A DNA stretch of 64,000 nt from Sphingomonas sp. NFR15 (GCF_900103265.1 NZ_FMWX01000004.1:277495-341494), one strand, 5' to 3'. Shown: positions 7,637 through 16,590, numbered from the stretch's first letter. A program made the numbers and translations. Notes: generated from the letters alone by a model not told the origin.

Positions 7637-7673
7637 AAAAAAGAGCCGGCGACCCAACGGTCCCCGGCCCTTT
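7637..7673 (-). terminator. Rho-independent terminator of sodB
   Basis: Read on the minus strand, an interrupted GC-rich stem (GGGCCGG...CCGGCTC, with GACC/GGTC above it and loop GTTG) is followed by six T residues. It begins 21 bases past the sodB stop codon, as expected for its terminator. Confidence 0.8.
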
Positions 7674-7693
7674 CTCAACCGTCAGCGATCGGA

Positions 7694-8314
7694 TCAGCCC
7701 TGCTGATCCGCCCGGCTCACGCCCTCGCCGTCGAGGTTCTGCGCGGCGAAGTCCCAGTTCAGGATCTTGCCCGTCACCGCTTCGAGATAGCCGGGGCGCG
7801 CGTTGCGGTAATCGATGTAATAAGCGTGCTCCCACACGTCGATCGTCAGCAGCGGCTTGTAGTCATAGACGACGGGCGTGTCGGCGTCGTGGAGCGAGGT
7901 CACCTTGAGCTTGCCGTCCTCGAGCACCAGCCAGCCCCAGCCGCTCGCGAAATGGTTGGTCGATTCGGCGACCAGCGCCTTCACCAGCGCCTCGGTCGAG
8001 CCGAAGCCTTCCTCGATCAGCTCGGCGAGCTTGCCGGTCGGCGCGGCATAGTTCGGGGTCAGCGAGTTCCAGAAAAAGGTGTGGTTCCAGATCTGCGCGG
8101 AATTGTTGAACAGGCCCTTGTCGCCGGTTTCCTTGGCGTGGCGGATGACCTCGACGAGCGACTTGCCCTCAAGGCCCTTTTCGGTGACGAAGCCGTTGGT
8201 CTTGTCGACATAGGCCTTGTGATGCTTGCCGTGATGGAAATCGAACGTCTCGGCGGACATCGTCGGCGCGAGCGCATCCTTGGGGAAAGGCAGCGGGGGA
8301 AGTTCGAAAGCCAT
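7694..8314 (-). CDS. sodB: Iron superoxide dismutase
   Basis: Converts superoxide to hydrogen peroxide and oxygen in the cytoplasm. The 206-residue product has the family metal ligands in FDFHHGKHHKAYV, IWNHTFFWNSL and DVWEHAYYIDYRNARPGYL. The glutamine in SAQIWNH is at the position that marks the Fe-specific class. The ATG at 8314 has GGAGG 6 bases upstream; an in-frame start at 8347 is less likely. The gene is monocistronic, with a terminator downstream. Confidence 0.95.
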   Translation of the reverse strand: MAFELPPLPFPKDALAPTMSAETFDFHHGKHHKAYVDKTNGFVTEKGLEGKSLVEVIRHAKETGDKGLFNNSAQIWNHTFFWNSLTPNYAAPTGKLAELIEEGFGSTEALVKALVAESTNHFASGWGWLVLEDGKLKVTSLHDADTPVVYDYKPLLTIDVWEHAYYIDYRNARPGYLEAVTGKILNWDFAAQNLDGEGVSRADQQG

Positions 8315-8465
8315 AGGATATCCTCCTTCAGGGACGTTCAGGATCACGGCGCAAACGCCTGTGCGCCGGAAATGGGTCCGCCGCGATTATTACGCAACCG
8401 ATTCGGAATTGAGAATGAATCGCAGGTAGTTGGCGCGCGATGGCGTGCGATAATTCCCGGCTACT

Positions 8466-8548
8466 CGTCACCCCAGCGCACGCTGGGGTCTCCCTGTGAT
8501 GACGCGGGCGCCCTCCCTAGAAAGACCCCAGCTTGCGCTGGGGTGACG
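8466..8548. repeat. Inverted pair of family C repeats between sodB and pspF
   Basis: Units at 8466-8491 and 8523-8548 are reverse complements of each other apart from a few bases (core CCCCAGC...GCTGGGG). They lie head to head across a 31-base spacer, and the second ends 18 bases beyond the pspF stop codon. This is a paired arrangement like the bacterial interspersed mosaic elements. Confidence 0.8.
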
Positions 8549-8566
8549 AATCGGGGCGGGAACGCG

Positions 8567-9586
<1,020 letters not shown>

Positions 9587-9588
9587 TG

Positions 9589-9619
9589 CCAAGTCTTGGC
9601 GTAAAGTCCCAAGGCTTGG
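9589..9619. promoter_or_regulatory. Candidate PspF enhancer sites (two palindromes)
   Basis: CCAAGTCTTGG at 9589-9599 and CCAAGGCTTGG at 9609-9619 are near-identical 11-base palindromes centred 20 bp apart, so they lie on the same face of the helix. They are 67-97 bases upstream of the sigma-54 promoter of pspA and directly abut the pspF start. That position fits activation of pspA and autocontrol of pspF. Confidence 0.7.
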
Positions 9620-9685
9620 CAAGTCCGCGCTGCGGCAAAGCTGTCGATCCGTTCAGAAAAGCCCGCAAATCCGCCGTTTTCGGAA

Positions 9686-9702
9686 TTGGCACGAACCCTG
9701 CA
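9686..9702 (+). promoter_or_regulatory. Sigma-54 promoter of the psp operon
   Basis: TTGGCACGAACCCTGCA matches the -24/-12 consensus (TGGCAC-N5-TTGCA) at every key position but one. It lies 54 bases upstream of the pspA ATG and downstream of the two candidate PspF sites, exactly the architecture of a PspF-activated promoter. Confidence 0.88.
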
Positions 9703-9755
9703 AAGCCTATCCCGTACCCAACCAGTACCGCGTTCCCCCAAGGAGTTTTTCGCAC

Positions 9756-10424
9756 ATGGGCATTTTTTCCCGGACCCGTGACATCGTCGCCGCCAACTTC
9801 ACCGACTTGCTCGACAAGGCGGAAGACCCGGCGAAGATGATCCGGATGATCATCCTCGAGATGGAAGAGACTTTGGTCGAGGTCCGCGCCTCCGCCGCGC
9901 GCACCATCGCCGACCAGAAGGAGATGCGCCGCCACATCGACAAGCTCGGCAAGCTCCAGGAGAGCTGGACCGAGAAGGCCGAGCTGGCGCTGTCGAAGGG
10001 CCGTGAGGATCTCGCCAAGGCCGCGCTTGTCGAAAAGCAGAAGGCCGCCGACATGGCCGATCGCCTCAAGGACGAGATCGCCGTGCTCGACGAGGCGCTG
10101 CGCGCGTCCGAAGAGGACATCAACAAGCTGCAAACCAAGCTGCGCGAGGCGCGCACCCGCCAGAACTCGATCGTCACCCGGCTGGAAAGCGCGCAGAACC
10201 GCTACAAGCTGCGCGAGCTCTACAACGGCCCGCGCATGCAGGAGGCGTTCTCGCGCTTCGATGTGATGGAGGGCCGCATCGACATGGCCGAGGGTCGCGC
10301 CGATGCCGCCGGTCTGGGCGCGCAGCCCAAGTCGCTCGAAGAGGAGATCGCCGAGCTCAAGTCCGCCGACAAGGTCGATGCCGAGCTCGCCGCGCTCAAG
10401 GCGCGCCTGAACAAGGACGGTTGA
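9756..10424 (+). CDS. pspA: Phage shock protein A
   Basis: PspA/IM30 is a peripheral inner-membrane protein that binds stressed membranes as ESCRT-III-like polymers and inhibits PspF. The 222-residue product begins MGIFSRTRDIVAANFTDLLD (amphipathic helix) with the usual EDPAKMIRMIILEMEETL. Long coiled coil fills residues about 25-190. The start at 9756 has AAGGAG 11 bases upstream and fits family alignment. It is the first gene after the sigma-54 promoter. Confidence 0.96.
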   Translation: MGIFSRTRDIVAANFTDLLDKAEDPAKMIRMIILEMEETLVEVRASAARTIADQKEMRRHIDKLGKLQESWTEKAELALSKGREDLAKAALVEKQKAADMADRLKDEIAVLDEALRASEEDINKLQTKLREARTRQNSIVTRLESAQNRYKLRELYNGPRMQEAFSRFDVMEGRIDMAEGRADAAGLGAQPKSLEEEIAELKSADKVDAELAALKARLNKDG

Positions 10425-10425
10425 G

Positions 10426-10695
10426 ATGGAAGACGTTTTCCTGCCGATCGTCATCTGCGGCATGCTCTTCGTCGGCATGCCCTGGGTGATCCTGCACTAT
10501 GTCACCAAGTGGAAGCAGGCGCCCAAGATCACCGACGAGGACGAGAAACTGCTCGATGAGCTCCACCTGCTCGCGCGCCGGCTCGAAGACCGACTGCAGA
10601 CGGTGGAGCGGATCGTCGCCGCCGACCATCCCGACTGGCGCCCCGGCGTGACCGCCGATCCGCGCCCTTCCTATGACCTTTCCAAGAGGAACTGA
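10426..10695 (+). CDS. pspB: Phage shock protein B
   Basis: An 89-residue PspB: one N-terminal membrane helix (residues 4-25, FLPIVICGMLFVGMPWVILH), then a soluble coiled coil (DELHLLARRLEDRLQTVERI) ending in AADHPDW. With PspC it senses envelope stress and relieves PspA-PspF inhibition. The start is one base past the pspA stop. Confidence 0.95.
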   Translation: MEDVFLPIVICGMLFVGMPWVILHYVTKWKQAPKITDEDEKLLDELHLLARRLEDRLQTVERIVAADHPDWRPGVTADPRPSYDLSKRN

Positions 10696-10698
10696 ACC

Positions 10699-11079
10699 AT
10701 GAGCGCGAGCCGCACCAAATTCTACCTCGACAAGCAGAACCGCAAATGGCTGGGCGTGTGCTCAGGGATCGCCGATTACACCGGCATCGATGCCACCTGG
10801 GTCCGCGTCGGCGCGGTGGTCCTCACCATCGCCGGCGGCTTCCCCTGGACGCTCCTCGCCTATTGGCTGGTCGCCTGGATGGCCGATGCCAAGCCCTACG
10901 GCCTGTACGACAGCAAGGAGGACCAGAAGTTCTGGCAGGGCGTCCGCTCCAACCCCACCCGCTCGACCGCCGAGGTCCGCTCGAAGTTCCGCGACATCGA
11001 CCGCCGCCTCGCCGACATCGAGACGATGTACACCAGCCGCAACACCCGCCTCGCCGACGAGATCGACAGCCTGCGCTGA
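10699..11079 (+). CDS. pspC: Phage shock protein C
   Basis: A 126-residue PspC with the signature FYLDKQNRKWLGVCSGIADYTGI, a membrane helix at about 37-62 (AVVLTIAGGFPWTLLAYWLVAW) and a C-terminal charged coiled region (DIDRRLADIETMY). It acts with PspB at the inner membrane as the stress sensor. It starts 3 bases after pspB ends. Confidence 0.95.
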   Translation: MSASRTKFYLDKQNRKWLGVCSGIADYTGIDATWVRVGAVVLTIAGGFPWTLLAYWLVAWMADAKPYGLYDSKEDQKFWQGVRSNPTRSTAEVRSKFRDIDRRLADIETMYTSRNTRLADEIDSLR

Positions 11080-11123
11080 GCGCGCACCCGATCCGGCACC
11101 ACCACCGCAACAGGATTATCACG

Positions 11124-11417
11124 ATGTCGACCACCTGGGGATTGCTCGTTCCACTCGCCGCGATCACGGTTTTCCCGCTCAGCCGGGTCATCACCACCTG
11201 GGTGCGCGCCCGGCACGGCTATCCGCTCGATGACGCGCGCGACGGCAAGGATCGCCTCCCGATCGCCCGCGAAACCGAATTGCTGAGCGCCGAGAACGAA
11301 CGGCTCATCGGCAAGATCGGCCGGCTCGAGGAGCGGATCGCGGTGCTCGAACGCATCGCCACCGATCCCGCCGAGCGCACCGCGCGCGAGATCGAGGCGC
11401 TTCGCACCACCGGCTGA
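11124..11417 (+). CDS. PspB-like small membrane protein (paralogue 1)
   Basis: A 97-residue protein with one N-terminal membrane helix (about 5-20), a basic loop, and a coiled coil at about 48-95 (LSAENERLIGKIGRLEERIA, VLERIATD). Layout and the VLERIATD-type block match the tail of PspB (VERIVAAD). It lies 44 bases after pspC in the same orientation and probably belongs to the psp transcript. No function is assigned; a role in envelope stress sensing is inferred from position and architecture. Confidence 0.75.
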   Translation: MSTTWGLLVPLAAITVFPLSRVITTWVRARHGYPLDDARDGKDRLPIARETELLSAENERLIGKIGRLEERIAVLERIATDPAERTAREIEALRTTG

Positions 11418-11502
11418 TCCGCCCGCCCCGTTTCCACCGCCATCTTCGCATCATCCACCCGTGCGCGGCGCCCCCGCCCGCGCCGACAGGAAAGGCACGT
11501 CC

Positions 11503-11625
11503 ATGCTTCTCGCTTTTCTCGCCACGCTCGCCGCCGTCACCGCCCTCGGGGTCTTCGCCACCGAACGGGTCGATCGCCCGCGCCGCCGCCGCGAACGGCT
11601 CGCCGCGCAAGGCGAAGCGCAGTAA
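11503..11625 (+). CDS. Small single-helix membrane protein, 40 residues
   Basis: A 40-residue ORF (MLLAFLATLAAVTALGVFAT, then ERVDRPRRRRERLAAQGEAQ). It consists of one hydrophobic helix and a strongly basic tail. AGGAAAGG lies 6-13 bases upstream of the ATG. It lies inside the psp gene series on the same strand and is probably expressed with it. I do not recognise the family; the coding call rests on the ribosome site, the helix and the context. Confidence 0.55.
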   Translation: MLLAFLATLAAVTALGVFATERVDRPRRRRERLAAQGEAQ

Positions 11626-11655
11626 TATCGCCAGTCCGCAAGGGGAGTTTTCGAC

Positions 11656-11925
11656 ATGAACCCGTTTGAAATGGTCGTCGCGATCATCGTCGTCATCACG
11701 GTCGGCCGCGTCCTGATGGCCCGCTACGGCGTCGTTCACGGCAAGCCCGGCGAGCAGGTCGCCTTCCGCGACGACAATGCCACCCGCGCCGAGAATGCCC
11801 GGCTGCAGGAGGAATTGCGCAGCATGAAGGAGCGGCTCGCCGTCCTCGAACGCCTCGCCACCGACAATGACACGAGCAGCGCCCGCCTCGATCGCGAGAT
11901 CGAACGCCTGCGCGACCCCAAATGA
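11656..11925 (+). CDS. PspB-like small membrane protein (paralogue 2)
   Basis: An 89-residue protein with an N-terminal helix (MVVAIIVVITVGRVLMARYG) and a C-terminal coiled coil (ENARLQEELRSMKERLAVLE, then RLATDNDT). It resembles the ORF at 11124 and the tail of PspB. AAGGGGAG precedes the ATG by 8 bases. The TGA overlaps the ATG of the next ORF. Probably part of the psp transcript; function unknown. Confidence 0.75.
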   Translation: MNPFEMVVAIIVVITVGRVLMARYGVVHGKPGEQVAFRDDNATRAENARLQEELRSMKERLAVLERLATDNDTSSARLDREIERLRDPK

Positions 11926-12194
11926 CCCTCATGACCGCAGGAGCAGGGATCATGACCGACCCGAGTTTCTACATCACGATGGCCGGCACGGCGCTCGCCG
12001 GGCTGACGATCCTCGCCTACGCGACGCTGACCGGATGGCGCGGCTGGCTCGCGCTCAAGCAGCAGGAACTGCAGCACCAGCCCGGCGACCGCAGCGCCCC
12101 GGCGATGCCCAGTGCCAGCGCCCGCATCGAGATCGCCGACCTGAAGGAGCGCATCCGCAAGCTCGAAGCGATTGCGGCCGGGGTGGATCTGTAA
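11922..12194 (+). CDS. PspB-like small membrane protein (paralogue 3)
   Basis: Up to 90 residues: a membrane helix (MAGTALAGLTILAYATLTGW), a polar linker, and a short coiled coil (ARIEIADLKERIRKLEAIAA) of the PspB tail type. The ATG at 11922 overlaps the previous stop; an ATG at 11952, after GCAGGAGCAGG, may be the true start (80 residues). It is the last gene of the extended psp series, and repeat sequence follows. Confidence 0.72.
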   Translation: MTLMTAGAGIMTDPSFYITMAGTALAGLTILAYATLTGWRGWLALKQQELQHQPGDRSAPAMPSASARIEIADLKERIRKLEAIAAGVDL

Positions 12195-12221
12195 GCTGCG
12201 CCTGTAAACGCCAGCCCCTAC

Positions 12222-12322
12222 CCCGTTCGCCCTGAGCAAAGTCGAAGGGCGTGTCCAAACGTAGCTCGTCACTCGGAGCATTGCGCCAGGAACACGTGCT
12301 TCGACAAGCTCAGCACGAACGG
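12222..12322. repeat. Palindromic repeat (family B), intergenic
   Basis: An imperfect inverted repeat with arms CCCGTTCGCCCTGAGC (12222) and GCTCAGCACGAACGGG (ending 12322) around a 60-70 base centre. It is the same family as the copy inside mtaB, and lies between the psp series and sufE. Confidence 0.85.
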
Positions 12323-12374
12323 GGAGGAGCAAACCCGGTAGACGCCCCGCCCCCCCGCCGTTACCGCCGCCGCC

Positions 12375-12782
12375 ATGACCACACTCGCCGACCTGCAAGA
12401 CGAATATGATTTCCTCGACGCCGACGATCGCTATCGGCTGCTGATCGATCTCGGCAAGGCGCTGGAGCCGATGCCCGATCCGCTCAAGACCGAGGCTACG
12501 CTGGTGCGCGGCTGTTCCGCGTCGGTCTGGGTCTATCCGATGCGGCGCGACGACGGCACGCTCCACTTCCTCGCCGATTCGAACGCGGCGATCACCAAGG
12601 GCATCATCGCGCTCGTGCTGCTGACCGTTCAGGATCAGCCCGCCGCGACGATCGCCACCACCGACATCACCGCCGCACTCGCCCCGTTCGATCTCAAGAA
12701 CCAGCTCAGCTCGAACCGGACGCAGGGCATCCCCAACATGATCGCGCTGATCCGCGACACCGCGCTCCGCTACGCCAGCTAA
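12375..12782 (+). CDS. sufE: SufE family sulfur acceptor
   Basis: SufE accepts sulfane sulfur from the cysteine desulfurase SufS and passes it to the Fe-S assembly scaffold. The 135-residue product has the conserved acceptor cysteine in LVRGCSASVWVYP, near residue 51, and the family's EYDFLDADDRYRLLIDLGK start. It is a stand-alone gene here; no suf operon is nearby. Confidence 0.94.
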   Translation: MTTLADLQDEYDFLDADDRYRLLIDLGKALEPMPDPLKTEATLVRGCSASVWVYPMRRDDGTLHFLADSNAAITKGIIALVLLTVQDQPAATIATTDITAALAPFDLKNQLSSNRTQGIPNMIALIRDTALRYAS

Positions 12783-12821
12783 CCCGATCGCGCCGCGTGC
12801 GCGCGTGTCGGGCGGGAGATA

Positions 12822-12968
12822 CCGTTCGCACTGAGCGAAGTCGAAGTGCGTGCCACAAGCGCCACACTCCACCCACATGCGTCGCCCCGGCGCAGGCCGG
12901 GGCCGTTACGTGTCGGCCGCCCGGCTCGCCACATCACACTGCGGCCCCGGCCTACGCCGGGGGCGACG
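12822..12968. repeat. Half copy of family B plus full family A palindrome
   Basis: 12822-12850 resembles one arm of repeat family B (CCGTTCGCACTGAGC). It is followed by a family A inverted repeat with arms 12880-12905 and 12942-12968 (GTCGCCCCGGC...GCCGGGGGCGAC, a few mismatches). Together they fill the gap between sufE and the next minus-strand gene; no coding signal is seen. Confidence 0.75.
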
Positions 12969-13033
12969 TACCCCACGCCCCAAATCACTGGAAAGCCGCG
13001 CCCGCCCTCCTCAGCGCGCGCGCCCTACAACGC

Positions 13034-13447
13034 TCAATTCTTCACCTTCGGCGGCCGCGGATACGGCACGAAATCGTTCAGCCCGACCGACGCGCCCGCC
13101 ATCCGCGTGCCGCGGTCGATCAGCCGCACGATGTCGATCCGGCACGTCTGCCCGCCCCGCGGCTCGCTGACGAGGATGTCGTCGTCGTCCAGGAAGTTCG
13201 CGCCGCTCGGCCGGTTGACGTAGATCGTGCCGTCGCTGGTCGTATAGACGATCGCGGTCCGGTCGATGATCTCGCTCGATCGGATCTGCGTCAACGACAG
13301 GCAATCCACCGGCTTGCCGGCGACCCGCCCCTCCAGCATCTTGGCGAGCTTCGCCTCGCCGGTAAGCCGCTCCTTCGCCTGCGCGGGCACGGCGGAACCG
13401 ATCACCGCCAGCGCGGCGATCGCGGTGAGACAGTGGGAAACGCGCAT
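13034..13447 (-). CDS. Exported protein of unknown function
   Basis: A 137-residue protein with a clear signal peptide (MRVSHCLTAIAALAVIGSAV, cleavage near AQA-KE at about 24). The mature part has two cysteines (VDCLSL and QTCRID) that could form a disulfide, and a VYTTSDGTIYVNRP segment. I do not recognise a characterised family. It starts 10 bases after the end of the ferredoxin-like gene on the same strand. Confidence 0.7.
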   Translation of the reverse strand: MRVSHCLTAIAALAVIGSAVPAQAKERLTGEAKLAKMLEGRVAGKPVDCLSLTQIRSSEIIDRTAIVYTTSDGTIYVNRPSGANFLDDDDILVSEPRGGQTCRIDIVRLIDRGTRMAGASVGLNDFVPYPRPPKVKN

Positions 13448-13457
13448 CGAATTTCTC

Positions 13458-13811
13458 CTATGCTTCCAGCGTAGCCGAGTCGTGCTGAACCTGCGCTGAC
13501 ACGTCGGGCTCCGCCGCGTCCAGCCCCAGCCCCGCGATCACCGCGTCGAGCGGCGCGCCCGCGCGCACGATCTGCCAGTGCCGGCTGTCGGCGCTGTCGA
13601 CCACGGTCACCGCGCCGCGCGGGCAGACCTTGAGGCATTGCACCTCGACGATCCCGATCGGCGCCTTGCGACCGGCCTTCACGCCCAACCGCTTGCGCAG
13701 CGCCTTGGCGAGCGGCTTCTTGCCGCCCGCGCCGAACCCGCCGCCGAGCTTCTTCGAACATTTCGCGCACACCAGCAACGTGCGCGACCAGTCCGAACGG
13801 ACGATCTTCAC
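13458..13811 (-). CDS. Ferredoxin-like (2Fe-2S) protein
   Basis: A 117-residue thioredoxin-fold ferredoxin-like protein. The four cysteines are arranged as CAKC near residue 15 and CLKVC near residue 55, followed by PRGAVTVV, the pattern of small (2Fe-2S) binding proteins. The chosen GTG start at 13811 has GAGGATGG upstream; in-frame sequence before it belongs to the J-domain gene. It lies 10 bases after that gene, so they are co-transcribed. The redox partner is unknown. Confidence 0.75.
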   Translation of the reverse strand: MKIVRSDWSRTLLVCAKCSKKLGGGFGAGGKKPLAKALRKRLGVKAGRKAPIGIVEVQCLKVCPRGAVTVVDSADSRHWQIVRAGAPLDAVIAGLGLDAAEPDVSAQVQHDSATLEA

Positions 13812-13821
13812 GACGCCATCC

Positions 13822-14364
13822 TCACTGCGCCGGCTTCCACTGCCGCTGTTCCTCGGCGACGCGCAGCACGTCATAGGCGGCCTGGATCGCCTGGAAGCGC
13901 GCGGCGGCGTCCGTGTCGCCGGGGCGGATATCGGGATGGTTCTGCTTGGCGAGCCGCCGCCATGCCAGCCGCACCGCCTCGAAATCGGCATCCACCTCGA
14001 GGTCCAGCACCTCGAGCGCGCGCAGCTCGTCGCGCGAGCGGCTGCCGTCGCCCGATCCGGCCCATTGCTGGTGGCGCGAGGTGGTGTAGCCGTCGGCGGT
14101 GCGCGTCTCCGCCGCCTCGCGCTCGGCCGCCTCCTCGGCGCTCAGCCCCTCGAAGTAGTTCCAGCCGCGATTATACTCGCCGGCATGTTCCTGGCAGAAA
14201 TACCAGCGCTCGGGGCTGTTGGGCGATTTCGGCGCCGGGCAATTGCCCGGCTCGGTGCAGCCATGCCGGTCGCACAGCCGCACCTTGGCGGCCTCGCGGC
14301 TCGATTCGCCATACGCCCGCCAGCGTGGAAATCCCCAATCATCTCGTCTCGTCGCGCGCGCCAT
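13822..14364 (-). CDS. J-domain (DnaJ-like) co-chaperone with cysteine-rich N-terminus
   Basis: A 180-residue protein whose C-terminal 60 residues form a J domain with the essential HPD (QNHPDIRPGDTDAAARFQAI) followed by QAAYDVL. J domains stimulate DnaK ATPase and bring it to specific substrates. The N-terminal part has CDRHGCTEPGNCPAP and FCQEHAG, which look like a zinc-binding site. The ATG at 14364 begins the conserved region. It forms an operon with the ferredoxin-like gene. Confidence 0.85.
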   Translation of the reverse strand: MARATRRDDWGFPRWRAYGESSREAAKVRLCDRHGCTEPGNCPAPKSPNSPERWYFCQEHAGEYNRGWNYFEGLSAEEAAEREAAETRTADGYTTSRHQQWAGSGDGSRSRDELRALEVLDLEVDADFEAVRLAWRRLAKQNHPDIRPGDTDAAARFQAIQAAYDVLRVAEEQRQWKPAQ

Positions 14365-14658
14365 AGCGGACCATCTAGGCACGCGGGTGCGGCATTGCCA
14401 TGACGGATTGGTGACAGGCGTGATTTTGCGGGGGACGGGGGCGCCCGATCGCACCTGCCGGATCGCGGGGGATCGGCAAGCTCGCCGTGTCCTACACCGC
14501 CGCCCGGTGCCATTCTCGCCGCGCTCTTCGACATCGCCGGCGAGATCGAGTCCCCGCGCTTCGCGCAAACATCGCAGGGGTCCGCGACCTTCACGACGTT
14601 TGCCGCCCGTGCGCAACATAGGCGACGTTAGCAACGTTTCGCCCGCACGCGGGGAATA

Positions 14659-15040
14659 CCAGAGGGTCTGTAAGCCGGGTTCTGTCCACCCTCTTTACGA
14701 AGGATAGGCGACCATTCCTCTAGGGCGACGCTCGCACGCCGCCTCAAGCAACCAACCCGGACGACGAGCAGAAACGATGCCCATGTGCCGTCCCTATTCG
14801 GTCTTGCTCCCGGTGGGGTTTGCCATGCCGCCTGCCGTTACCGGAGGCGCGGTGCGCTTTTGCCGCACCCTTTCACCCTTGCCTGTCGCCACGCTCGCGC
14901 GCGGCCCATCGGCGGTCTGCTCTCTGTGGCACTGTCCCTGGGGTCACCCCCGCCGGGCGTTACCCGGCACCGTCGTTTCGCGGAGCCCGGACTTTCCTCG
15001 GCATGTGCCAAGCACATGACGCGGCCGCCCGACCCTCTGG
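14659..15040 (-). ncRNA. rnpB: RNase P RNA (class A)
   Basis: The catalytic RNA that trims tRNA 5' ends. The minus strand contains the hallmark GAGGAAAGUCCGGGCUCC near the 5' end and GAACCCGGCUUACAG at the 3' end. The ten-base P1 helix pairs 15040-15031 with 14659-14668 (CCAGAGGGTC with GACCCTCTGG on the same strand). Length is about 382 nt, normal for alphaproteobacteria. The 14365-14658 interval upstream of the J-domain gene contains no recognised feature. Confidence 0.97.
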
Positions 15041-15050
15041 TGGACCCGCC

Positions 15051-15740
15051 TTAGTCGTCCCCTTGCGGTTTGGGCAACAGTAAAGCGAGTAGAATGCTGC
15101 GACACTCGCCGTCGATCTCGCCGTCGATCAGTTCGGGCCGGTAGCGGCGCTGGAACGCGACCACCGCCGCCAGCTTGTCGGTCACGTCGTAGCCGAACCG
15201 CTCGAGCGCGATCAGGAAGCCCGCGTCGGTCCACATCGGGTCCATCAGGTTGCGCGTGGGCCGGGGCAACGCCAGCCGCAGCCGCGAGAGGCGGTGCCAC
15301 GGGAACAGCTCGCCCGGATCCTGCTTGCGCCTGGGCGCGATGTCCGAATGGCCGACGACGTTGCCGCGCGTGATCGCGTAGCGTTCCTTGATCTCCCCGG
15401 TCAGCGCGATCAGCGCGTCGATCTGCGCATCGGGAAACGGGCGATAGCCGAACTCATGGCCGGGGTTGACCAGCTCGATCCCGATCGAGGCACTGTTGAC
15501 GTCCTCGATCCGTCCCCAGCGCGCCGCGCCGGCATGCCACGCGCGCTTGTCCTCGGCGACGAGCCGGTGGACGGTGCCGTCCTCGTCGATCAGGTAATGC
15601 GCCGAAACCTTCGCGGCGGGGTCGCACAGCCGCGCCAGCGCCGATGCCGCGTCGGCCATCCCGGTATAATGGAGAACGATCATGGTGATCGGCAGCGCGC
15701 GCTCGTCGAAATTGGGGGACGCCGTCTCGATGATCGTCAT
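15051..15740 (-). CDS. N-acetylmuramoyl-L-alanine amidase, AmpD-like
   Basis: A zinc amidase of the Amidase_2 family that cleaves the lactyl-amide link between muramic acid and the stem peptide. In the 229-residue product the zinc ligands appear as the His in IVLHYTGM and the His/Asp in VGHSDIAPRRKQDPG; the His in WHAGAARW lies between. A peptidoglycan-binding-like helical domain follows at about 160-225. No signal peptide is seen, so it may act in cytoplasmic recycling like AmpD. The stop codon lies 10 bases from the start of rnpB. Confidence 0.9.
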   Translation of the reverse strand: MTIIETASPNFDERALPITMIVLHYTGMADAASALARLCDPAAKVSAHYLIDEDGTVHRLVAEDKRAWHAGAARWGRIEDVNSASIGIELVNPGHEFGYRPFPDAQIDALIALTGEIKERYAITRGNVVGHSDIAPRRKQDPGELFPWHRLSRLRLALPRPTRNLMDPMWTDAGFLIALERFGYDVTDKLAAVVAFQRRYRPELIDGEIDGECRSILLALLLPKPQGDD

Positions 15741-15890
15741 GTACGCTCCTGCTCACCCCCGCGCGGCAGCGGCGCCGGGATCAAGCGGCTGCGATAGCCA
15801 ATCGCGCCGCATTCGCCAACTCATAGCCGCTGCGGTCGCAGGCGGATCGGCGGCCACCTTTCCGGTCCAGCCGATAATGCGCTGTCTCCG

Positions 15891-16541
15891 TCAGGCGATC
15901 TTCAGCGTCGCCCCGAACAGCAGCACCGGATCGCTCGGCTCTGACACCTGGATCGTGCCCTTCGCCTCGGCCACCAGCGCGTGGACGAGACAGGCGGCCG
16001 CCGCGCGCGGTGTCGCGGCAACGTCGATGTCGGCGCCGGTCAGCGCGGTTCGAAGCTCCGCGTCGAGCACGATCCGCGGCCCATCCGCGCGCACGACGAT
16101 CTCGACCTGATCGCCGACGCATTCCGCGCCGACATCGAGCTGCCCGCCGCGGATCAGCGCGTCGCCGGCGATGAGCGCGAGGTTGAGCAGTACCTTGATA
16201 CCCACTTTGGGCAAGATCGGGTCTTCGACCAACCAGCCGAGCTTGATCCGCTGGGTGTCGCCGAAAAGTCCGTCGATCGCCGCGCGCGCCTCGCGCGAAT
16301 CGATCGTCTCGCCGAAGCCGCCGGCCGCGCCGAACGCGAGTCGGAAGAATTTGAGCTTGTTGGCCGATGCCCTAGCGCTCTCGCTGAGCAATTCCAGGCA
16401 GCGCGCGCGCATGTCCGGGTCGTGCTCGTCGGCGAGCAGTTCGAGGCCGTTGTTGAGCGCGCCCACCGGGCTGAGCAGATCGTGGCACAGGCGCGAGCAC
16501 AACAGGCTGGCGAAATCGACGGCGTTGATAGTCAAGAACAA
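15891..16541 (-). CDS. chpT: Histidine phosphotransferase ChpT
   Basis: ChpT relays phosphate from the kinase CckA to CtrA and CpdR in alphaproteobacterial cell-cycle signalling. The 216-residue product has the phospho-acceptor His20 in SRLCHDLLSPVGALNNG, then a degenerate ATPase-like domain. Length and the motif fit the family. The ATG at 16541 is the natural start. The interval 15741-15890 holds no recognised gene. Confidence 0.92.
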   Translation of the reverse strand: MFLTINAVDFASLLCSRLCHDLLSPVGALNNGLELLADEHDPDMRARCLELLSESARASANKLKFFRLAFGAAGGFGETIDSREARAAIDGLFGDTQRIKLGWLVEDPILPKVGIKVLLNLALIAGDALIRGGQLDVGAECVGDQVEIVVRADGPRIVLDAELRTALTGADIDVAATPRAAAACLVHALVAEAKGTIQVSEPSDPVLLFGATLKIA

Positions 16542-16590
16542 TGCTCCCGCGTATCGCGCCTATGTGGCCCACCAACGAGTCCGCCGCAAG

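Noticed and set aside
14659..15040. Plus-strand open frames of 80-89 codons
   Set aside because: They lie entirely within RNase P RNA, which is read on the other strand and has all its conserved blocks.
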